Assembly (NCBI RefSeq): GCF_014192575.1
Contig: NZ_JACHYC010000005.1
Span: 1-64,000 of the forward strand
DNA from: Variovorax sp. Sphag1AA
Lineage (GTDB): Bacteria > Pseudomonadota > Gammaproteobacteria > Burkholderiales > Burkholderiaceae_C
Direction: 5' to 3'
DNA length: 64,000 nt
Under the pieces are notes generated by a model. The model was not told the origin of the DNA. It searched no databases and saw only the letters and a program-made list of their open reading frames with translations. The position numbers and the translations under genes were made by a program. This document shows, piece after piece, positions 8,495-16,589 of this stretch (positions are counted from its first letter, which is position 1; each line of letters opens with the position of its first letter).

Positions 8495-9397
8495 TCAGGC
8501 GGGGAAGACGCCGGTGGAGAGATAGCGATCACCGCGGTCGCACACGACGAAGACGATGGTCGCGTTCTCCACCGTCTTGGCAATCTCGAGCGCCACCCAG
8601 AGCGCGCCTGCGGCCGAAATGCCGCCGAAGATGCCCTCTTCGCGCGCGAGGCGCCGGCACATTTCCTCGGCGCTGTCCTGGCTGACGTTGACCACCTGAT
8701 CGACCCGGCTCGGGTCATAGATCTTCGGAAGATATTCCTGCGGCCACTTGCGAATGCCCGGAATGCGCGAACCTTCATCGGGCTGCGCTCCAATGATTCG
8801 AACGGCCGGGTTCTTCTCCTTGAGGAAACGCGACACCCCGGTGATGGTGCCCGTGGTGCCCATCGCGCTCACGAAGTGCGTGATGCGGCCTTGCGTATCG
8901 GCCCAGATCTCGGGCCCGGTCGTCTCGTAGTGGATGCGCGGATTGTCCGGATTGGCGAACTGGTCGAGCACGCGCCCCTTGCCCTGCTGCACCATCTGCT
9001 CCGCGAGATCGCGGGCGTATTCCATGCCGCCACTCTTCGGCGTCAGCACCAGTTCGGCCCCGAAAGCCTTCATGGTCTGCGCGCGTTCAACGGAAAGGTC
9101 CTCCGGCATGATGAGGACCATGCGATAGCCCTTGATGGCGGCAGCCATGGCGAGCGCAATGCCGGTGTTGCCCGAGGTCGCTTCGATCAGCGTGTCACCG
9201 GGCTTGATCTCGCCGCGCTCCTCGGCGCGCTTGATCATCGACAGTGCAGGTCGATCCTTGACCGAGCCTGCAGGATTGTTGCCTTCGAGCTTGCCCAGGA
9301 TCACGTTGCCGCGCTTCGCATTCGCTTCCGCATCGATGCGCTGCAGAGCCACCAGGGGCGTCTTGCCGATCGCGTCTTCAATCGTTGGATATTGCAT
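8495..9397 (-). CDS. cysM: Cysteine synthase B (O-acetylserine sulfhydrylase)
   Basis: PLP enzyme making cysteine from O-acetylserine and sulfide or thiosulfate. The PLP lysine is Lys47 in NNPAGSVKDRPA, and the phosphate-binding loop TSGNTGIA follows near residues 73-80. The GTTGTITG glycine loop appears around residue 177. The 300-residue length, shorter than CysK, and the MGTTGTITGVSRFLKE block favour CysM. The start is MQYPTIEDA; an in-frame extension upstream would read through the antisense of the tRNA gene and is rejected. Likely first gene of a leftward cysM-nudix-tusA unit. Confidence 0.95.
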   Translation of the reverse strand: MQYPTIEDAIGKTPLVALQRIDAEANAKRGNVILGKLEGNNPAGSVKDRPALSMIKRAEERGEIKPGDTLIEATSGNTGIALAMAAAIKGYRMVLIMPEDLSVERAQTMKAFGAELVLTPKSGGMEYARDLAEQMVQQGKGRVLDQFANPDNPRIHYETTGPEIWADTQGRITHFVSAMGTTGTITGVSRFLKEKNPAVRIIGAQPDEGSRIPGIRKWPQEYLPKIYDPSRVDQVVNVSQDSAEEMCRRLAREEGIFGGISAAGALWVALEIAKTVENATIVFVVCDRGDRYLSTGVFPA

Positions 9398-9437
9398 GGG
9401 AGTCACTGTGCCATAATTTCTGGCTTCCTTCCTTCCC

Positions 9438-9522
9438 GCCCGGGTGGTGAAATTGGTAGACGCAGGGGACTCAAAATCCCCCGCCGCAAGGCGTGCCGGT
9501 TCGATTCCGGCCCCGGGCACCA
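9438..9522 (+). tRNA. tRNA-Leu (anticodon CAA)
   Basis: An 85-base class II tRNA that folds fully. The acceptor stem GCCCGGG (9438-9444) pairs with CCCGGGC (9512-9518), followed by A and an encoded CCA. The anticodon stem GGGGA/TCCCC frames the loop CTCAAAA, so the anticodon is CAA (9472-9474), reading UUG. The long variable arm and the GGTTCGATTCC T-arm are present. A CATAAT -10 box at 9412-9417 lies about 20 bases upstream. Confidence 0.97.
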
Positions 9523-9571
9523 TCGCTCTTCAGCGGTGGTTTGGCGCATCAGGCGCCACATCCGAAGCCGC

Positions 9572-10501
9572 TCAGCGATCGGACCGAAGCCCCGACTCCA
9601 CCGTCGGATAGCACAGCCGGACACGCAGCTCGCGCTTCAACCGGCTGTTATCGAGCCGGCGCGATTCCCCCATGAAGCTCAACAACGACAGCGGAAGCTG
9701 CGACTGCGCTTCCTCGCGCGCGATGCGCGGCGGCGGGGGCATTCCATACAGCCTGGCCGCGAGTTCGACGTAGTCGCCCATCTTGATCTCGCCGTCGTCG
9801 CTTGCATGAAACACGCGTTGCGGTCCGCCGCGCCACAGGGCGGACATACAGATGCGAGCGAGGTCGTCGGCATGGATGTGGTTGGTATAGACGTCGTCTT
9901 CCTCGCGAAGCACGGGCGTGCCGCGCTGGAGTCGCTCCCGCGGCGTGCCACCCTCGCGGTCGGGTGCGTAGATGCCGGGAATGCGCAGGATGCGTACAGA
10001 AACGCCCGCACGCCCGAGCCACCGCACGCTGCGCTCGGCGTCGACCCGTCGGTGCGCACGCGGCGTATCGGGCCGCACGGCACGGGCCTCCGTGACCCGC
10101 GCGCCGCCACAATCGCCATAGACCCCGCTGGTGGAACCATAGACCAGCGAAGCAGGCATCGACCGCAGGCGCAATGCCCGCACAAGCGCCAGCGTGCGCG
10201 TATCGCGCCACCATTCGCCGCCGTCGATGCGCGGCGGAGGCGCAAGGTGCAGCACACGGGTCGCGATACCTGAAAGACGCTTCAGAGAGGTCGGATCATC
10301 GAGATCCGCGACAATCGGCCTCACGCCCGCCTGTCGCAGCGCGTTGACGCGCGGCGGCGACGAGGTCGATGCGAGCACATTGACACGCCCGCGCAGCAGC
10401 CCGACCACCCGCAGCCCGACATCGCCGCATCCCACCACGAGCACGCGCTCCCGGCGGAAGCGCGAGGGCCTCGCGCCGAGAGGGCTGTTGATTGAGGGCA
10501 A
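9572..10501 (-). CDS. NAD-dependent epimerase/dehydratase-family protein (YeeZ-like)
   Basis: A 309-residue extended-SDR-like protein. The Rossmann glycine motif GCGDVG lies at residues 24-29, and the segment LVYGSTSGVYG (about 118-128) fits the SDR catalytic Ser region. The YxxxK motif is not obvious; the aligned segment reads RAHRRVDAE. The start is TTG with a GGGAG site eight bases upstream; no closer ATG is in frame. It resembles E. coli YeeZ, whose substrate is unknown. It is divergent from the adjacent reductase gene. Confidence 0.78.
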   Translation of the reverse strand: MPSINSPLGARPSRFRRERVLVVGCGDVGLRVVGLLRGRVNVLASTSSPPRVNALRQAGVRPIVADLDDPTSLKRLSGIATRVLHLAPPPRIDGGEWWRDTRTLALVRALRLRSMPASLVYGSTSGVYGDCGGARVTEARAVRPDTPRAHRRVDAERSVRWLGRAGVSVRILRIPGIYAPDREGGTPRERLQRGTPVLREEDDVYTNHIHADDLARICMSALWRGGPQRVFHASDDGEIKMGDYVELAARLYGMPPPPRIAREEAQSQLPLSLLSFMGESRRLDNSRLKRELRVRLCYPTVESGLRSDR

Positions 10502-10537
10502 AATTCATCTCCCTTTGAGTAGCGCTAAAGAATAACC

Positions 10538-11602
10538 ATGACCAGTGCGGTCCCGAACGAGTCGGGCTTTCATATCACGGTGGAGCCGAGCGGACGCCAC
10601 TTCCAGGCGTATTCGGACGAAACCATTCTCGCGGCAGGCATCCGCCAAGGCATCGGTCTTCCGTACGGCTGCAAGGATGGCGCGTGCGGCTCCTGCAAGT
10701 GCAAGAAGCTCTCGGGTGCAGTCACGATGAAATTGCACCAGAGCAAGGCCCTGAGTGCGGACGAAGAACTGGCCGGCTACATCCTCACCTGCTGCGCGAC
10801 CGCTGAAAGCGATGTGGTTCTCGAATCGCGCCAGGTCACCGAAGCGGGCGCTTTCCCGATCCGCAAGATGCCGGTGCGCGTGGCCGCCATCACCAAGATG
10901 TCACACGACGTCGTGATGCTTCGCCTGCAACTGCCGGCCGGCGAGCCGCTTCAGTTCCACGCAGGCCAGTACATCGAATTCATCCTTCGCGATGGCACGC
11001 GCCGCAGCTATTCGATGGCCAACGCGCCGCACACGCTGCAAGAGCCGGGGACGGGCATTGAGCTCCACATCCGGCACTTGCCCGGCGGTAAGTTCACGGA
11101 CCACGTCTTCGGCACGATGAAGGAGAAAGAGATCCTCCGCGTCGAAGGCCCCTACGGGAGCTTCTTCCTGCGCGAGGAATCCGACAAGCCATTGGTCTTT
11201 CTCGCGTCGGGCACCGGCTTCGCACCGATCAAGGCGGTCATCGAACACATGAAGCTCAAGGGCATCACGCGTCCGGTCAGCTTGTACTGGGGCGGCCGCC
11301 GCCCTGAAGACCTCTACATGGACGAGTGGGTCCGCGCGCAGATCGCGGAGTTGCCGAACCTGCGCTATGTACCGGTGATCTCCAACGCCGTGCCAGAAGA
11401 CAACTGGAACGGGCGCACCGGCTTCGTCCACCTCGCGGTGATGGAGGATTTCGACGATCTGTCGGGCCACCAGGTGTATGCCTGCGGTGCGCCCGTGGTC
11501 GTCGATTCGGCCAAGCACGACTACGTGTCGAAGCGTGGTCTGCCCGAGGAAGAGTTCTTCGCCGACGCCTTCACGACGGAAGCGGACAAGGCCATTCCCT
11601 GA
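10538..11602 (+). CDS. 2Fe-2S/FAD/NAD(P)H oxidoreductase (CDP-6-deoxy-delta-3,4-glucoseen reductase-like)
   Basis: A 354-residue single-chain electron-transfer reductase. A plant-type ferredoxin domain occupies residues 10-100, with ligands Cys45, Cys50, Cys53 and Cys85. A flavin domain follows with RSYSMAN (about 163-169), then an NAD(P)-binding domain beginning LASGTGFAPIKA. This order (Fd-FAD-NAD) is that of AscD/CDP-glucoseen reductases and oxygenase reductase components. No sugar-deoxygenation or oxygenase gene is nearby, so the partner is unknown. Betaproteobacterial homologues are commonly annotated with the AscD-like name. Confidence 0.88.
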   Translation: MTSAVPNESGFHITVEPSGRHFQAYSDETILAAGIRQGIGLPYGCKDGACGSCKCKKLSGAVTMKLHQSKALSADEELAGYILTCCATAESDVVLESRQVTEAGAFPIRKMPVRVAAITKMSHDVVMLRLQLPAGEPLQFHAGQYIEFILRDGTRRSYSMANAPHTLQEPGTGIELHIRHLPGGKFTDHVFGTMKEKEILRVEGPYGSFFLREESDKPLVFLASGTGFAPIKAVIEHMKLKGITRPVSLYWGGRRPEDLYMDEWVRAQIAELPNLRYVPVISNAVPEDNWNGRTGFVHLAVMEDFDDLSGHQVYACGAPVVVDSAKHDYVSKRGLPEEEFFADAFTTEADKAIP

Positions 11603-11634
11603 CCCTCAACAAGACATCAACGAACAACAGAGAC

Positions 11635-12609
11635 ATGAACGCCAGAAGACACTTCCTCGCCGCGCTTGCAGCTACCACGGCCGTCGTTGCCGCCCCCCAC
11701 GCCATCGCACAGAACCGTCCGATCCGGCTAATCGTTCCTTACGCAGCCGGCGGCCCGATCGACGTCACGGCGCGCGTGCTTGCTGAGGGTGTGAAGGATT
11801 CGCTCGGCACAGTGATCATCGACAACAAGCCCGGTGCTGGCGGCAACATCGGCGCGGACGCAATCGCCAAAGCGGCGCCGGACGGTCTCACTATCGGCAT
11901 CGCAGCGACGGCGACGAATGCCGTCAATCCGTGGCTCTACGCCAAGATGCCCTTCAACGCGGCCACGGACTTCGCGCCGATCACGCAGATGGTCCGCGTG
12001 CCCAACGTCCTGGTGATGAATGCGGACACCGCGAAGCGCCTCAACATCAACAGCCTTCACGATCTCATTGCCTACGCCAAGGCGAATCCCGGCAAGCTCA
12101 ACTACGGCAGCGGCGGAAACGGCAGCGCCGGACATCTGGCCGGCGAGATGTTCAAGAAGGAAGCGGGCATCTTTGCCGTGCACATTCCGTTCAACGGTGG
12201 CAATCCAGCACAACTGGCACTGCTGTCGGGGCAGGTCGACTTCAATTTCGACAACCTCGCGACCGCTGCGCCGAACATCCGTTCGGGCAAGCTGAAGGCC
12301 ATCGCCGTTACTACCGCCGAGCGTAGCAGCGCGTTGCCCGACGTTCCCCCGGTGGCTGCAACGCTGAAGGGCTTTTCAATCGACACCTGGTGGGGCCTGG
12401 TCGCGCCGGCCGGCACGCCGCCGGACGTGCTGGCGAAGCTCAATCACGCGTTCGTCGCGGCGCTCAAGACGCCGGAGACGAAGACCCGCTTCGCAACGCT
12501 GCTCGCCGAGCCGGTCGCAAGCTCACCCGAACAGTTCGGCGCGTTCATGAAAAGTGAACTCGCCAAATACGAAAAGGTCGTCAAGGCAACCGGCGCCCAG
12601 GTCGACTGA
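11635..12609 (+). CDS. Bug-family tripartite tricarboxylate transporter substrate-binding protein
   Basis: A 324-residue periplasmic binding protein of the TctC/Bug family. The signal peptide is residues 1-26 (MNARRHFLAALAA..., Ala-Gln end); its RRHFL segment is Tat-like. Family motifs follow: RLIVPYAAGGPIDVTARVLAE, DNKPGAGGNIGADAIAKA, and LNYGSGGNGSAGHLAGE near residue 160. Ligand is unknown. No permease gene is adjacent; the nearest tctAB pair is 36 kb away. An ORF reading upstream into the reductase gene is rejected because the signal peptide defines the start. Confidence 0.93.
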   Translation: MNARRHFLAALAATTAVVAAPHAIAQNRPIRLIVPYAAGGPIDVTARVLAEGVKDSLGTVIIDNKPGAGGNIGADAIAKAAPDGLTIGIAATATNAVNPWLYAKMPFNAATDFAPITQMVRVPNVLVMNADTAKRLNINSLHDLIAYAKANPGKLNYGSGGNGSAGHLAGEMFKKEAGIFAVHIPFNGGNPAQLALLSGQVDFNFDNLATAAPNIRSGKLKAIAVTTAERSSALPDVPPVAATLKGFSIDTWWGLVAPAGTPPDVLAKLNHAFVAALKTPETKTRFATLLAEPVASSPEQFGAFMKSELAKYEKVVKATGAQVD

Positions 12610-12640
12610 CCGGGGCCCGAAGCCAGGGCTGGCGCGGAAC

Positions 12641-12713
12641 CGGCTTAGCCGGGCCGCAGGCAGCGCCCCCTGCAAGGGGGTTGGCGGCTACGCGAAGCGA
12701 GCAAGCCTGGGGG
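12641..12713. repeat. Structured intergenic repeat-like sequence between convergent genes
   Basis: This GC-rich stretch between the Bug gene and livF contains a CCCCCT/AGGGGG hairpin (12666-12671 with 12675-12680) and a second GGCT/AGCC stem (12686-12689 with 12704-12707) enclosing CGCGAAGCGAGC. I recall similar hairpin blocks as dispersed intergenic elements in Comamonadaceae, but I see only one copy in this window. It could end transcription from both sides. Confidence 0.4.
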
Positions 12714-13430
12714 TTATTCCCCAAGATATGCGGCCCGAACCTTCGGGTCGCTCAACATCACCTTGGCATCGCCGCTCATGGTGATCAGCCCTGACTCCAT
12801 CACGTAACCGCGATCGGCCAGCTGCAGCGCACGGCTGGCGTTCTGCTCCACGAGAAGCACGGTCACGCCCTGGTCGTACACCTGCTTCACCACCTCGAAG
12901 ATCTTGTCGACCATGATCGGCGACAGACCCATCGAAGGCTCGTCGAGCAGCAGCACCTTTGGCCGCGCCATCAGCGCACGCCCCATGGCGAGCATCTGCT
13001 GTTCGCCGCCAGACATCGTTCCGGCAAGCTGGTTCGCGCGCTCCTTGAGACGCGGGAAAGTCGTGAAGACACGGTCAATGTCCCGCGCGATCTCGGCCTT
13101 GTCCTTGCGGATGTACGCGCCGATCTGCAGGTTCTCGGTGATGGTCATGCGGGTGAACACGCCGCGGCCTTCCGGCACCATGACCAGCCCCTCGCCCACG
13201 AGGTCCCAGGCGCCACGCCCCTTGATGCTCTTGCCCAGGAATTCGATGTTGCCGCCGAGGAACGGCAGCGTGCCGGTGATGGCCTTCATCGTCGTCGTCT
13301 TGCCAGCCCCATTGGAGCCGATCAACGACACGAGTTCGCCCTCGCGCACCTCGAAGTCCACGCCCTTCACGGCCTGGATGCCGCCATAGGCGACCTTCAG
13401 GTCGCTGATCTTCAAAAGGGTTTGCGCCAT
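12714..13430 (-). CDS. livF: Branched-chain amino acid ABC transporter, ATP-binding protein LivF
   Basis: One of two ATPases of a high-affinity leucine/isoleucine/valine (HAAT) importer. The 238-residue protein shows Walker A GSNGAGKTT (about residues 38-46), the signature MSGGEQQ and Walker B LLLDEPS. The conserved ending ...PKVRAAYLGE is typical of LivF. The ATG lies just one base from the livG stop. It is last in livH-M-G-F. The transported ligand could also be an amide or aromatic acid, since HAAT systems vary. Confidence 0.94.
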   Translation of the reverse strand: MAQTLLKISDLKVAYGGIQAVKGVDFEVREGELVSLIGSNGAGKTTTMKAITGTLPFLGGNIEFLGKSIKGRGAWDLVGEGLVMVPEGRGVFTRMTITENLQIGAYIRKDKAEIARDIDRVFTTFPRLKERANQLAGTMSGGEQQMLAMGRALMARPKVLLLDEPSMGLSPIMVDKIFEVVKQVYDQGVTVLLVEQNASRALQLADRGYVMESGLITMSGDAKVMLSDPKVRAAYLGE

Positions 13431-13431
13431 C

Positions 13432-14202
13432 TCAATGTCCTCCGGTGCCGAGGTAGGCCTCGATCACCTTTTCGTTCTTCTGTACGTCCGCGGGCGTTCC
13501 CTCGGCAATCTGCTTCCCGTAGTCGAGCACCGTGACCCGGTCGCACAAGCCCATCACGAGCTTCACGTCGTGTTCGATCAGCAGGATGGTGCGGTCGTCC
13601 TTGCGGATGCGATCGATGAGCTGGCGCAGTTGCACCTTCTCGGTGGCGTTCATGCCGGCAGCAGGTTCGTCGAGTGCGATGAGTTGCGGATCGGTCGCCA
13701 GCGCGCGGGCGATCTCCAGCCGGCGCTGGTCACCGTAGCTCAGCGTGCGTGCCTTGTAGTCGGCGAACTTGCCGATGCCGACGTAGTCGAGCAGCTCGTG
13801 CGCGCGCTTGGCGATCGCCGCCTCCTCGGCCTTGAAGCCGCCGGTGCGGAAGATCGCGCCCAGCACGCCCGAGTGGGTGCGGATGTGGCGCCCGACCATG
13901 ACGTTCTCGAGCGCAGTCATTTCCGCGAAGAGGCGGATGTTCTGGAAGGTGCGTGCGATGCCGGCCTTGGCGACCTCATGCACCGCGGTCGGCTGATACG
14001 GCTTGCCGGCCAGTTCGAACGTGCCACTGTCAGGCGTGTAAAGACCGGTAATGACGTTGAAGAACGTGGTCTTGCCCGCGCCATTGGGGCCGATCAGGCC
14101 ATAGACCTGGCCGCGCGTGATCTTCATGCCCACGTCGGACAGAGCCTGCAGGCCGCCGAAGCGTTTCGAAATGCCTTGTACGTTGAGGATGGTGTCGCTC
14201 AT
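13432..14202 (-). CDS. livG: Branched-chain amino acid ABC transporter, ATP-binding protein LivG
   Basis: Second ATPase of the importer. Residues 35-45 hold Walker A GPNGAGKTT, the signature is LSYGDQRR, and Walker B is LIALDEPAAGMN. LivG-specific features are the insertion containing ...VMVGRHIRTHSG and the C-terminal IAEGTPADVQ...VIEAYLG. I chose the ATG at MSDTILN because GGGAG sits in front of it. A GTG seven codons upstream overlaps the livM stop by four bases and is an alternative start. Confidence 0.94.
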   Translation of the reverse strand: MSDTILNVQGISKRFGGLQALSDVGMKITRGQVYGLIGPNGAGKTTFFNVITGLYTPDSGTFELAGKPYQPTAVHEVAKAGIARTFQNIRLFAEMTALENVMVGRHIRTHSGVLGAIFRTGGFKAEEAAIAKRAHELLDYVGIGKFADYKARTLSYGDQRRLEIARALATDPQLIALDEPAAGMNATEKVQLRQLIDRIRKDDRTILLIEHDVKLVMGLCDRVTVLDYGKQIAEGTPADVQKNEKVIEAYLGTGGH

Positions 14203-14219
14203 GTTCGTTCTCCCATCGC

Positions 14220-15401
14220 TCACGGATTGATCGACATCGGACGCGATGCCACGCCCGGGACTTCGTCGGCCGGGACTTCCACGCCCGGCGCCGCGGCCGG
14301 CATGCCCGAAGCGGGCGCCGTGCCCTTGCGGGCCAGCGACTTGCCATGCTCAGGCGACGGCCAGAGACCGCGCGGACGCACCAGCATGATGATGATCATC
14401 GCGAGCGCAATGAAGAGCTGGCGCAGGATGGAAGCATCGAGGCGGCCATCGGTCATGGCCTGCAGCGGGGCGGCGACATAACGCAGCACTTCAGGCAGCG
14501 CCGCAAGCAGCACCGCGCCCAGGATGACGCCCGGCAGATGGCCGATGCCGCCCAGCACGACCATCGCGACGATCATCACGGACTCCATCAGGCTGAACGA
14601 CTCCGGCGAGACGAAGCCCTGGAAGGCCGCGAACATCGAGCCCGAAACGCCGCCGAAGCTCGCGCCCATGCCAAACGCCAGCAGCTTCATGTTGCGGGTG
14701 TTGATGCCCATCGCCTTGGCGGCGATTTCATCTTCACGGATGGCCATCCAGGCTCGGCCGACGCGCGACACCTGCAGCCGGTGCGACACCAGGATGGTGA
14801 CAAGCACCAACGCCAGGAAGAGGTAGTAGTAGAGCGTGACAGACGAGATCGTGAAGCCGTCGAACTTCAGCGCCTTGCCCAGATTGAGCCCCCAGAAGTG
14901 CACCGGCTCGATCGCAGTGATGCCCTTCGGACCGTTCGTGATGTTGAACGGCTGGTCAAGGTTGTTGAGGAACACGCGGATGATCTCGCCGAAACCGAGC
15001 GTCACGATCGCGAGGTAGTCGCCGCGCAGCTTCAGCGTCGGTGCACCGAGCAGCACGCCGAACAATGCCGCGACGCCGAACGCCAATGGAATCACGATCA
15101 GCAGCGAACTGTGCAAGCCGCCCGGGAACATGGCCTTGAAGGCCGGGAAAGTCTCGGAGAGATGCGGTGATTCGAGCAGCGCGAACAGATAGGCACCGAT
15201 CGCGAAAAAGGCGACGTAGCCGAGGTCGAGCAAGCCGGCGTAGCCCACCACGATGTTCAGGCCCAAAGCCAGCATCACATAGAGCAGCGCGACGTCGGCA
15301 ATGCGGACCCAGGCATTGCCCTGCGTCTGCAGCAGCAACGGCAGTGCCAGCAGGGCGATGGCTCCGATCAGGACGAAAAAGAGGTTCTTGCCTTGTTTCA
15401 T
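14220..15401 (-). CDS. livM: Branched-chain amino acid ABC transporter permease LivM
   Basis: Inner-membrane permease of 393 residues with about ten hydrophobic helices. Family hallmarks are NIVVGYAGLLDLGYVAFFAIGAY near residue 45 and the cytoplasmic coupling loop VGRAWMAIREDEIAAKAMGIN. The tail of about 45 residues is Pro/Ala rich and less conserved. The ATG at MKQGKNLFF has a strong AGGAGA site; the 13-residue upstream extension overlaps livH and is rejected. It starts ten bases after the livH stop. Confidence 0.94.
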   Translation of the reverse strand: MKQGKNLFFVLIGAIALLALPLLLQTQGNAWVRIADVALLYVMLALGLNIVVGYAGLLDLGYVAFFAIGAYLFALLESPHLSETFPAFKAMFPGGLHSSLLIVIPLAFGVAALFGVLLGAPTLKLRGDYLAIVTLGFGEIIRVFLNNLDQPFNITNGPKGITAIEPVHFWGLNLGKALKFDGFTISSVTLYYYLFLALVLVTILVSHRLQVSRVGRAWMAIREDEIAAKAMGINTRNMKLLAFGMGASFGGVSGSMFAAFQGFVSPESFSLMESVMIVAMVVLGGIGHLPGVILGAVLLAALPEVLRYVAAPLQAMTDGRLDASILRQLFIALAMIIIMLVRPRGLWPSPEHGKSLARKGTAPASGMPAAAPGVEVPADEVPGVASRPMSINP

Positions 15402-15411
15402 GGCTGTCTCC

Positions 15412-16341
15412 TCAGGCACGGTCCGCCACACGCTCGCCAAGCAGGCCGGACGGCCGCAGCGTGAGCATGATGATCAGCACGACGAACGCGATGATGTCGC
15501 TGTACTGGCTGCCGAGCACGTCGCCCGTCAGAGCGCCGAGGTAGCCCGAGCCGATCGCCTCGATCACCCCGAGCAGGATGCCGCCGACCACTGCACCCGC
15601 GAGATTGCCGATGCCGCCGAACACAGCGGCAGTGAAGGCCTTGAGCCCGGGGATGAAGCCCATCGCGTGCTGCGCGATGCCGTAGTTGGAGGCGTACATC
15701 ACGCCCGCCACCGCCGCCAGCACGGCGCCGATGATGAAGGTGGCCGAAATCACCATGTCGGGACGGATGCCCATCAGCGCTGCGACGCGCGGGTTCTCCG
15801 CGGTGGCACGCATTGCGCGTCCGAGCTTGGTGTAGTTGACCAGCCAGGTCAGGATCGCGAGACAGATCGCGGTCACGCTGAGGATCATCACCTGCGTCGG
15901 CGAGATCACCGCGCCGCCCAGGTGGATCGGCGTGGTCGGGAGCAGGTTGGGATAGGCCTTGTTCGTCGGCTTCCAGATGATCATGGCCAGCGTCTGCAGC
16001 AGGATCGACACGCCGATGGCGGTGATCAGCGGAGCCAGCTTGGGACTGTTGCGCAGCGGCCGGTAAGCCACCTTCTCGATCACGAAGTTGAGCGCCGCAG
16101 CGACCACGCACGCGATGATGAGCGCGAGGAGCAGGATCAGCCAACCCGGCGTGCCCGGCATCGACTGCTGCATGAGCCCGATGACGCTCCAACTGGTCAG
16201 TGCCCCGACCATGAGCACTTCACCGTGCGCGAAATTGATGAGATTGATAATGCCGTACACCATCGTATAGCCCAAGGCTATCAAGGCGTACATGCTGCCC
16301 AGAACCAGACCGTTGATGATCTGTTGCAGCAAGATGTCCAT
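15412..16341 (-). CDS. livH: Branched-chain amino acid ABC transporter permease LivH
   Basis: First gene of the liv operon and partner permease to LivM, 309 residues with about eight membrane segments. The start MDILLQQIINGLVLGSMYAL is the standard LivH N-terminus, followed by YGIINLINFAHGE. The coupling loop GRAMRATAENPRVAALMGI is complete. No periplasmic LivK lies beside the operon, so the binding protein must be encoded elsewhere. An upstream in-frame extension of nearly 200 codons is a shadow of rarA and intergenic DNA. Confidence 0.95.
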   Translation of the reverse strand: MDILLQQIINGLVLGSMYALIALGYTMVYGIINLINFAHGEVLMVGALTSWSVIGLMQQSMPGTPGWLILLLALIIACVVAAALNFVIEKVAYRPLRNSPKLAPLITAIGVSILLQTLAMIIWKPTNKAYPNLLPTTPIHLGGAVISPTQVMILSVTAICLAILTWLVNYTKLGRAMRATAENPRVAALMGIRPDMVISATFIIGAVLAAVAGVMYASNYGIAQHAMGFIPGLKAFTAAVFGGIGNLAGAVVGGILLGVIEAIGSGYLGALTGDVLGSQYSDIIAFVVLIIMLTLRPSGLLGERVADRA

Positions 16342-16429
16342 AGCGAGGATTCCCTTTTTTTGTGGTGACACCCTTGAGAGGTGCCTCGATCGGCCCGGCG
16401 TACCGGATTGACGCCTGGTTTCACTTAGC

Positions 16430-16466
16430 AAAAAACCCGCCAGCATGTGTCGACGGCGGGTTTTTT
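16430..16466 (-). terminator. Intrinsic terminator downstream of rarA
   Basis: AAAAAACCCGCC (16430-16441) is perfectly complementary to GGCGGGTTTTTT (16455-16466) around a 13-base loop. On the minus strand it ends in a run of U, about 125 bases after the rarA stop and before the livH promoter region. It would also work on the plus strand. The rest of 16342-16589 shows no gene. Confidence 0.85.
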
Positions 16467-16589
16467 GTGGGCGGAATTTTAGACACGGCTCCCTGACATT
16501 TAGGCCGTTTTGGACCGGGGTTTTCCCGCTGGCGCAAAAACTCAGGCGCGCGGGGTCACCAACTCGCTCACCCGACGCGCAAATGCGTA

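Noticed and set aside
9398..9523. Longer cysM N-terminus starting beyond the tRNA
   Set aside because: The extension is the antisense of tRNA-Leu; the family start MQYPTIEDA is at 9397.
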